5,495 bases of DNA from Acidimicrobiaceae bacterium (GTDB lineage: Bacteria; Actinomycetota; Acidimicrobiia; Acidimicrobiales; Ilumatobacteraceae), in the NCBI GenBank assembly GCA_002727235.1, contig PBWL01000043.1, positions 20,225-25,719 of the forward strand. Direction: 5' to 3'. Numbering within the stretch: position 1 is the first letter of the stretch; the number at the start of each line of letters is the position of its first letter. A model generated the notes under the pieces. That model saw only the letters and a program-made list of their open reading frames with translations, was not told the origin of the DNA and did no database searches. Positions 1 through 4,661 of the stretch are shown piece by piece. The translations under genes and the position numbers were made by a program.

Positions 1-596
1 ACCTTGACTGGGTCGCAGTGACAACCGGTGAGATGGAGCAGGCCGCATACCGACGCAATGACATCGACCGATGCTTTCATTGTAAGTCAGCCCTCATGGA
101 TGCTCTTCAGCCGTTCGTCGATTCTGGGGCGACGGTGGTGTTAGGCGTCAACCTCGACGATCTCGATGACCACCGTCCAGGACAGCAGGCTGCAGCAGAA
201 GCCGGAGCGCGATTCCCCTTTGTTGAAGCAGGTCTGTCAAAGGTTGAGATTCGCGAACTGTCCCGGTCGTTCAACCTCGAAACATGGGATAAACCAGCAG
301 CCGCATGCCTTGCGAGTCGAATTCCCTTCGGTACCGAGGTGACCGTCGAAATTCTTTCGAAGGTGGAGCGGGCTGAACAGGTGCTGCACGACCTTGGTAT
401 CCGTTCGTGCCGTGTACGGCATCATGGCGAAGTCGCTCGCATCGAAGTTGAGCAGGGTGACCTGCAGAGCGTCATCGATGCTCGAGGCCACATTGAACAA
501 CGATTACTTGCGTTGGGATTCCGATATGTGACTGTTGACCTTGGAGGCTTCCGTTCGGGGTCGTTAAATCCTTATGAGTCGACAACAACGTCCTGA
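1..596 (+). CDS. larE: LarE-type ATP-dependent sulfur insertase (5' end cut by window)
   Basis: Partial gene; the reading frame is open from base 3 and ends with TGA at 594-596. LarE adenylates the pyridinium dicarboxylate nucleotide intermediate and inserts sulfur into it during synthesis of the nickel-pincer nucleotide cofactor of lactate racemase and related enzymes; it is a cytoplasmic PP-loop enzyme. Family signatures seen: RCFHCK (bases 69-86), the stretch GVNLDD...HRPGQQAAAEAG (about 144-209), and ACLASRIPFGTE (about 303-338), which holds the cysteine equivalent to the sulfur-donating Cys176 of Lactobacillus plantarum LarE (codon 306-308). The N-terminal PP-loop (SGGxDS) region, roughly 75-80 residues by comparison with the usual 265-280 aa, lies upstream of the window. 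A GTG at base 18 is in frame but is internal, because conserved-looking sequence (LDWVA) continues before it. The CxxC plus CLASR combination gives three candidate cluster cysteines. The 3' end overlaps the next gene by 23 bases. No other lar gene is visible. The family call is firm; the cellular substrate is inferred. Confidence 0.9.
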   Translation, partial: LDWVAVTTGEMEQAAYRRNDIDRCFHCKSALMDALQPFVDSGATVVLGVNLDDLDDHRPGQQAAAEAGARFPFVEAGLSKVEIRELSRSFNLETWDKPAAACLASRIPFGTEVTVEILSKVERAEQVLHDLGIRSCRVRHHGEVARIEVEQGDLQSVIDARGHIEQRLLALGFRYVTVDLGGFRSGSLNPYESTTTS

Positions 597-1581
597 TTAC
601 GCCTCGTTTCAGGCGCGACTGAAACGACGTTCGATCAGTGTGAGCGCCCTGTTGGTGGTGGCGATCGTCACAACGATAAGCGCGCCGATATGGATCGCTG
701 TCGCGATTGCCATTGACGCTGTGCGGTTGCGGTGGCGGTTTCCTCTCGCTCGGCTGCTGCTGTTCGGATGGTATTGGTCAATCATTGAGTGCGCTGGAGT
801 GCTCATTTCGCTTGGGTTGTGGATGTCAGGCCAATCAAAGAATCAAGTTCTGCACTATCGGTTGATGGGCTGGTGGGCTGGCAAATTGATGACCGGTCTT
901 CGTATTGCGATGCGTGCATCGATCGATGTCGACGACGCTGACGCATTCAACGAGGGAAATGCGGTGGTGTTGTGTCGGCATGCGAGTCTCGCTGACTCGT
1001 TGGTCTCTGCCTGGGTCGTATGTACCAACCGAGGGTTATCGCCCCGGTATGTGTTGAAGCGTGAGTTGTTGTGGGATCCGTGCCTCGACATTGTGGGTTT
1101 GCGAGTGCCCAACTATTTCGTTGATCGGGGTTCAGAACAGTCAGCCAATGAACTCGCAGCAGTCACCAGACTGTCAGCCGACCTCGCCGCTACAGATGTT
1201 GCTGTCATCTTCCCCGAAGGGACACGCTCAAGTGATGCGAAACGCAAGCGGGCAGTGGAGAAGATTCGTGATCAATCGCCCGAGCGCCTCGCGGCCACCG
1301 AAGGCCTTCGGCATTTGATCCCCGTGCGCCCGAGTGGCACGCTCGCATTGCTTGATGGTGCTTCTGGCGCTGACCTGGTGATTGCGTGGCATACCGGTTT
1401 CGACGGGCTGTCGACATTCGGTGGGGTCATTACGGCACTCGGGCGGAGCGATGTGCAGATCGTATTTCGGGCACGGCGGCTGCAACGGTCGTCGCTTCCC
1501 GATGTCAATGTCGGATGGCTCGATGACATTTGGGCAAAGATGGATAGTGAAGTTGACGAACAACTAAGGAAGACACCATGA
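574..1581 (+). CDS. PlsC-like membrane-anchored acyltransferase
   Basis: Predicted 335-aa protein of the glycerolipid acyltransferase (PlsC/LPLAT) superfamily, which transfers acyl chains to lysophosphatidate or related acceptors at the cytoplasmic membrane. The catalytic HX4D motif is H136-ASLA-D141 within LCRHASLADS; a motif II-like YFVDRGS lies at 181-187, the substrate-binding FPEGTR is at 213-218, and a motif IV-like LIPVRPSG spans 248-255. Two hydrophobic segments (about 22-50 and 60-84) precede the catalytic domain and probably anchor it. The ATG at 574 is the first start after an in-frame TAA at 565-567, so no longer N-terminus is possible. There is no well-spaced Shine-Dalgarno: GGAGG at 543-547 is 26 bases away. 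Translation is therefore probably coupled to larE, which it overlaps by 23 bases. It overlaps the next gene by 4 bases (ATGA). The acceptor is unknown: lysophosphatidic acid is the default, but another polar lipid or a lysophospholipid is possible. The region after FPEGTR is longer than in a minimal PlsC. Confidence 0.85.
   Translation: MSRQQRPDYASFQARLKRRSISVSALLVVAIVTTISAPIWIAVAIAIDAVRLRWRFPLARLLLFGWYWSIIECAGVLISLGLWMSGQSKNQVLHYRLMGWWAGKLMTGLRIAMRASIDVDDADAFNEGNAVVLCRHASLADSLVSAWVVCTNRGLSPRYVLKRELLWDPCLDIVGLRVPNYFVDRGSEQSANELAAVTRLSADLAATDVAVIFPEGTRSSDAKRKRAVEKIRDQSPERLAATEGLRHLIPVRPSGTLALLDGASGADLVIAWHTGFDGLSTFGGVITALGRSDVQIVFRARRLQRSSLPDVNVGWLDDIWAKMDSEVDEQLRKTP
1566..1572 (+). promoter_or_regulatory. 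Ribosome binding site for the DUF1295 gene
   Basis: AAGGAAG lies inside the 3' end of the acyltransferase gene, 5 bases before the ATG at 1578 (7 bases counted from the AAGGA core). It is the best Shine-Dalgarno in the three-gene run. It supports the ATG at 1578 as the start and shows that this gene can recruit ribosomes itself as well as through the ATGA overlap. Confidence 0.7.
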
Positions 1582-2345
1582 ACGAACTGCTACTGGCAGC
1601 GCTGACAATCGCAATCTTGATGGTTGCGACGTGGCTGATCAGCGTCGCAATCAAGGATGCATCAATTGTCGACATCTCTTGGGGTCTCGGCTTTGCGACC
1701 GTGGCGACGGTCTTGTGGATTGCAGATGACGCGAAATCGAACCTCGACACGCTGTTATGGCTCATGACGTTGTTGTGGGGCCTCCGTTTGTGCCTATATC
1801 TCGCTCGACGAAATCTTGGGCATGGCGAGGATTACCGCTATGTCGCAATGAGGAAACGCTGGGGCTCGGCGTTTCCCCTCATCAGTTTCTTGACGGTGTA
1901 CACGCTTCAAGGGACGTTGATGTGGGTTGTGTCGCTTCCTGTCCAGTTGTCGCATCGTGCTGAGGGCTCTATCGGGGTGCTTGCCGTAATCGGTGTAGTG
2001 CTGTGGGCCGTCGGCCTGTACTTCGAAGTCGTCGGTGACATTCAGCTCTCTCGATTTAAGGCAGACTCAGCGAATCAAGGAAAAGTACTTGATTCAGGTT
2101 TGTGGCGATACACGCGACATCCCAACTACTTTGGAGATGCATGTGTGTGGTGGGGAATTGCGATCGTCGCATGCTCGGTAAGTGTTGGTGTGTGGGGGCT
2201 CATCGGCGCCGCTGTCATGAATGTCTTGTTGCTGAAAGTGTCGGGCGTTGCCCTTCTCGAGCGTTCGCTCGTGCGCCGTAAGCCTGAATATCAGGCGTAT
2301 ATCGAGCGCACGAGTGCATTCATTCCTCGGCCTCCTAAGTCGTAG
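1578..2345 (+). CDS. DUF1295 membrane protein (steroid 5-alpha-reductase C-terminal-like)
   Basis: Predicted 255-aa polytopic membrane protein of the DUF1295 family, related to the C-terminal domain of steroid 5-alpha-reductases and to isoprenylcysteine methyltransferase-like folds. Seen directly: hydrophobic segments near residues 1-23, 36-50, 57-76, 98-120, 132-152 and 186-218; the family motifs DISWG (32-36), RRNLGHGEDYRY (77-88), FEVVGDIQLSRFK (149-161), LWRYTRHPNYFGD (175-187) and RKPEYQAYIERT (234-245). The Arg-His-Pro-Asn-Tyr stretch corresponds to the conserved cofactor-binding region of this superfamily. Family members are presumed NADPH-dependent reductases of lipid or sterol-like substrates, but bacterial members are largely uncharacterised, so no reaction is assigned. 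Length is normal for the family. The start overlaps the acyltransferase stop (ATGA) and has an AAGGAAG site upstream, indicating one operon with it. That neighbourhood suggests a lipid substrate, which is inference only. Confidence 0.85.
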   Translation: MNELLLAALTIAILMVATWLISVAIKDASIVDISWGLGFATVATVLWIADDAKSNLDTLLWLMTLLWGLRLCLYLARRNLGHGEDYRYVAMRKRWGSAFPLISFLTVYTLQGTLMWVVSLPVQLSHRAEGSIGVLAVIGVVLWAVGLYFEVVGDIQLSRFKADSANQGKVLDSGLWRYTRHPNYFGDACVWWGIAIVACSVSVGVWGLIGAAVMNVLLLKVSGVALLERSLVRRKPEYQAYIERTSAFIPRPPKS

Positions 2346-2351
2346 CTGAGT

Positions 2352-2382
2352 CGACCGATTAGGACGGCGGTCGCGACCGTCC
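2352..2382. repeat. Overlapping GC-rich inverted repeats between genes
   Basis: The 77-base gap contains the perfect 12-bp palindrome CGGTCGCGACCG (2368-2379). The same bases take part in two alternative stems: GGACGG (2362-2367) with CCGTCC (2377-2382), and CGACCG (2352-2357) with CGGTCG (2368-2373). No T-run follows on the plus strand (the next bases are AATTGTGA), so it is not a standard intrinsic terminator. It lies just upstream of the possible promoter of the F420 oxidoreductase gene. It could be an operator for a dimeric repressor, or an RNA hairpin protecting or ending the upstream transcript. The repeats are certain; the role is not. Confidence 0.45.
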
Positions 2383-2384
2383 AA

Positions 2385-2422
2385 TTGTGAGATCGCACCG
2401 GCAAAGACGTAGCGTCACCAGT
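2385..2422 (+). promoter_or_regulatory. Possible leaderless promoter of the F420 oxidoreductase gene
   Basis: TAGCGT (2410-2415) matches the actinobacterial TANNNT -10 pattern and ends 7 bases before the ATG at 2423, which would place the transcript start at or next to the start codon. A TTGTGA element (2385-2390) could act as -35, but the 19-base spacer is longer than ideal. No Shine-Dalgarno precedes the ATG, which agrees with a leaderless message. The motifs are short, so this is tentative. Confidence 0.35.
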
Positions 2423-3469
2423 ATGAAGATTTCGATGATGATCAACTACTCAGGTGACTTCCATGCCGACGTGCAGAAAGTGTGTGACCTCGAAAACGCC
2501 GGGCTTGACCTCGTCTGGGTGCCGGAGGCATACAGCTTTGATGCGGTGAGCCAACTCGGCTACCTCGCCGCAAAGACATCAAAGATTGAAATCGGTACCG
2601 GCATCATCAATGTCTATTCACGAACTGCAACATGCGTTGCGCAAACTGCAGCTGGCCTCGACTTCGTCAGCGGCGGCCGTTTCATCCTTGGCCTTGGCGC
2701 CTCAGGTCCACAGGTCATCGAGGGTTTTCACGGAGTGCCATACGAGAAGCCGATGGCACGCATCCGTGACTACATCAATGTCTGTCGCATGACATGGAAA
2801 CGTGAACCAGTGGTCTATGAAGGTCCAACCGTGCAGGTTCCATTACCTGAGGGGCAAGGAACCGGGCTCGGAAAGCCGCTAAAGATCATCAACCATCCGG
2901 TCCGAAATGACATCCCAATCTTCTGGGCATCGCTCATGGGCTTGTCGGTGACAGCGACCGCTCAATATGCCGACGGATGGCTTCCGATCTTCTTCGACCC
3001 TGAAAAGTTCCACCAGGTCTGGGGAGATGAATTGAAAGCAGGAACGGCTAAGCGTGACGCCGATCGCGGTCAACTTCAGATCTCCGCTGGGGGAATGGTT
3101 GCGATCGGCGACGAGTTCGTCGGAGAAAAGAAGCAGCAGATCCTCGACATGGCTCGACCAAACATTGCGCTGTACGTCGGCGGAATGGGCGCCCGGGACA
3201 AGAACTTCTACAACACCATCTGCCAAAAATACGGATACGTCGATGAGGCGATCGAAATTCAAGACCGCTACCTCTCAGGCGACAAGACAGGTGCGGCTGG
3301 GGCGGTACCGGCAGAGATGCTCGAAAAGACAAACCTTGTGGGCCCAGCCGGTGAGATTAAAGAACGGTTGGCGGCCTACAAAGAAGCCGGCGTGACCCAC
3401 CTTTCGGTATCGCCGGTTGGTGGCGACGCCGTCTCAACCGTGGAAAAACTCCGCGAAATCATCGACTGA
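2423..3469 (+). CDS. LLM-class F420-dependent oxidoreductase, Rv3520c-like
   Basis: Predicted 348-aa flavin/F420 luciferase-like (bacterial luciferase, TIM-barrel) enzyme. These enzymes use reduced or oxidised coenzyme F420 for hydride transfer to organic substrates in the cytoplasm; the substrate here is unknown. Seen: an N-terminal strand MKISMMINYSGDF, WVPEAYSFDAVSQLGYLAAKT (32-52), EIGTGIINVYSRT (56-68), FVSGGRFILGLGASGPQVIEGFHG (81-104), KIINHP (154-159), IFWASL (166-171) and ATAQYADGWLPIFF (178-191). The pattern and length resemble the mycobacterial Rv3520c subgroup as I recall it. The ATG at 2423 is chosen because the first barrel strand begins there. An in-frame GTG at 2387 would add 12 mostly basic residues (RSHRQRRSVTS) that do not look like family sequence and would start inside the possible -35 element. 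It is not coupled to the upstream gene and converges on the acyl-CoA dehydrogenase gene, so it probably forms its own transcription unit. Cofactor choice is inferred from the subgroup; FMN use cannot be excluded. Confidence 0.85.
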   Translation: MKISMMINYSGDFHADVQKVCDLENAGLDLVWVPEAYSFDAVSQLGYLAAKTSKIEIGTGIINVYSRTATCVAQTAAGLDFVSGGRFILGLGASGPQVIEGFHGVPYEKPMARIRDYINVCRMTWKREPVVYEGPTVQVPLPEGQGTGLGKPLKIINHPVRNDIPIFWASLMGLSVTATAQYADGWLPIFFDPEKFHQVWGDELKAGTAKRDADRGQLQISAGGMVAIGDEFVGEKKQQILDMARPNIALYVGGMGARDKNFYNTICQKYGYVDEAIEIQDRYLSGDKTGAAGAVPAEMLEKTNLVGPAGEIKERLAAYKEAGVTHLSVSPVGGDAVSTVEKLREIID

Positions 3470-3535
3470 GTCTCAGAAAAGCGCACTCGTGAATTGCGGT
3501 TGCAGACGTAGCCGCGCGCTGTTGAGAACGGCGAT

Positions 3536-3561
3536 GAAAGAAACAACCTCTTAACGAGGTT
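3536..3561 (-). terminator. Intrinsic terminator of the gltA-acyl-CoA dehydrogenase operon
   Basis: Read on the minus strand, AACCTC (3561-3556), loop GTTAA, GAGGTT (3550-3545) forms a perfect 6-bp stem, followed at once by GTTTCTTTC, a U-rich tail. The TAA stop of the acyl-CoA dehydrogenase (3553-3551) falls in the loop region and the last codons form the left arm. The stem is short and only half GC. On the plus strand the hairpin is followed by CGCGGGGG, so it would not terminate transcription of the F420 gene. Confidence 0.5.
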
Positions 3562-4657
3562 CGCGGGGGAGACCGAGCACCCGCTCGCCGAGGATGTTGC
3601 GCATCACATTCGAGGTGCCACCCATAATGGTGTAGCCGGGGGCATACGCAATTGCCTTGGTGGTTTCGTTCCACAGCGTGGCTTCGGGGCCGAGCACCCG
3701 AGCAACGAACTGCGCAACTCGCCACTCATGTTCAGTGCAGAAACATTTCGTAGCAGCCGAGAACCCTGAAGGTGCCTGTTGAAGGACCTCTCGAATGACA
3801 AGAATTCGGCCGATGCGGTACGCGGATTCGAGGGCAGCAATTTCTTGGCGAATAATCGGGTCTGATCGGTCAGCGCGTTCAACCGCCATCTGGTAGATCG
3901 CCTGGTTCGAGACGAGACGATCGATACCGCCGCGCTCGTGTTCGAGTTGGCGCATCGTCTGCTTGAACGCGTTGCCTTCAATGCCGACGAGATTATGAAC
4001 CGGTACACGCACATCGGTGAAGAACACCTCGGTGAAGTGCCGGTTCGTCGTCATGTCTTTGATGGTTCGAACTTCGATGCCATCGGAGTCCATCGGCACG
4101 ATGATTTCGCTAATTCCTGCGTGAGGCGGGCCCTCTGAAGAGGTGCGGCAAATCAGGTAGCAGTAGTCAGCGAGAGCGCCAAACGACGTCCAGATTTTTT
4201 GGCCGTTAATGACGAACTCATCGCCCTCTCGCCGAGCGGAGGTGACAAGTGACGCCAAGTCGCTGCCAGAGTTTGGTTCAGACATGCCTATGCACCAGGT
4301 GGTTTCGCCAGTGAGCATGTTCGGCAAAAACTCTGCCTGCTGATCTTCTCGACCAAAGGTGATGAGCGCCGGACCCATTTGTCGGTCTGCGAACCACATG
4401 GCAGCAAGGGGGGCTCCCGCTGCGATGAGTTCTTCACCGATGATGAGACGATCGATTGCTGGGCGACCACCACCGCCGTACTCGGCAGGCCATGTCAGGC
4501 CGATCCAGCCCTTTTCACCCATCTCCCGAGCAAATTCTTTTGAGTATCCGTTGATCCATGAGTCGGCATGCCAGCCGTGTTTTTCAACTGCGGCCCGCGC
4601 AAATTCGCGGGCCTCCTTACGAAGTGTTTGCTGCTCTTCGGTCCAGGTGAATTCCAT
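3551..4657 (-). CDS. Acyl-CoA dehydrogenase (FadE-like)
   Basis: Predicted 368-aa FAD-dependent acyl-CoA dehydrogenase, which introduces an alpha-beta double bond into an acyl-CoA thioester and passes electrons to electron-transferring flavoprotein. Seen in order: N-terminal helical domain starting FTWTEEQQTLRKEAREFAR (3-21); GLTWPAEYGG (53-62); the beta-domain FAD/substrate signature CIGMSEPNSGSDLASL (122-137); NGQKIWTS (151-158); FFTDVRVP (212-219); and the C-terminal GYTIMGGTSNVMRNILGERVLGLPR (341-365). At the position of the medium-chain catalytic Glu (YEGT) there is Gly (MGGT). Glu241 in LEHERGG is the likely base, as in isovaleryl- and long-chain-type enzymes. Length is slightly below the usual 380-400 aa but no domain is missing. 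The start codon lies 4 bases after the citrate synthase stop, with GGAG 8 bases upstream of ATG. Chain length and substrate are not predictable; branched-chain, sterol side-chain or fatty acyl-CoA are all possible. Confidence 0.92.
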   Translation of the reverse strand: MEFTWTEEQQTLRKEAREFARAAVEKHGWHADSWINGYSKEFAREMGEKGWIGLTWPAEYGGGGRPAIDRLIIGEELIAAGAPLAAMWFADRQMGPALITFGREDQQAEFLPNMLTGETTWCIGMSEPNSGSDLASLVTSARREGDEFVINGQKIWTSFGALADYCYLICRTSSEGPPHAGISEIIVPMDSDGIEVRTIKDMTTNRHFTEVFFTDVRVPVHNLVGIEGNAFKQTMRQLEHERGGIDRLVSNQAIYQMAVERADRSDPIIRQEIAALESAYRIGRILVIREVLQQAPSGFSAATKCFCTEHEWRVAQFVARVLGPEATLWNETTKAIAYAPGYTIMGGTSNVMRNILGERVLGLPREPR

Positions 4658-4661
4658 GTGA

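Noticed and set aside
18..20. GTG as the true start of the LarE gene
   Set aside because: The frame stays open to the window edge, and the protein would lack the PP-loop ATP site needed by the family, so it is simply cut by the window.
237..500. Minus-strand open frame inside larE
   Set aside because: Fully antisense to a well-conserved coding region, with no family motif and no ribosome site; it is a shadow of the real frame.
2387..2422. Upstream GTG start for the F420 oxidoreductase
   Set aside because: The added residues are mostly basic and polar, do not resemble the family N-terminus, and overlap the candidate promoter. The ATG at 2423 begins the first barrel strand.
2879..3262. 127-codon minus-strand open frame inside the F420 oxidoreductase gene
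   Set aside because: Its composition follows from the opposite-strand codons and it covers conserved barrel motifs of the real gene; no independent sign of coding.
3466..3476. CTGAGTCTCAG, a near-palindrome spanning the stop codon of the F420 gene and followed by AAAA
   Set aside because: With a one-base centre it cannot fold into a useful RNA hairpin, and no T-run follows on the plus strand, so it is not a terminator. It is short enough to occur by chance.
3470..3550. Small gene or RNA gene in the convergent gap
   Set aside because: Only 81 bases, with no start codon plus ribosome site, no tRNA-like fold and no repeats beyond the terminator arm.
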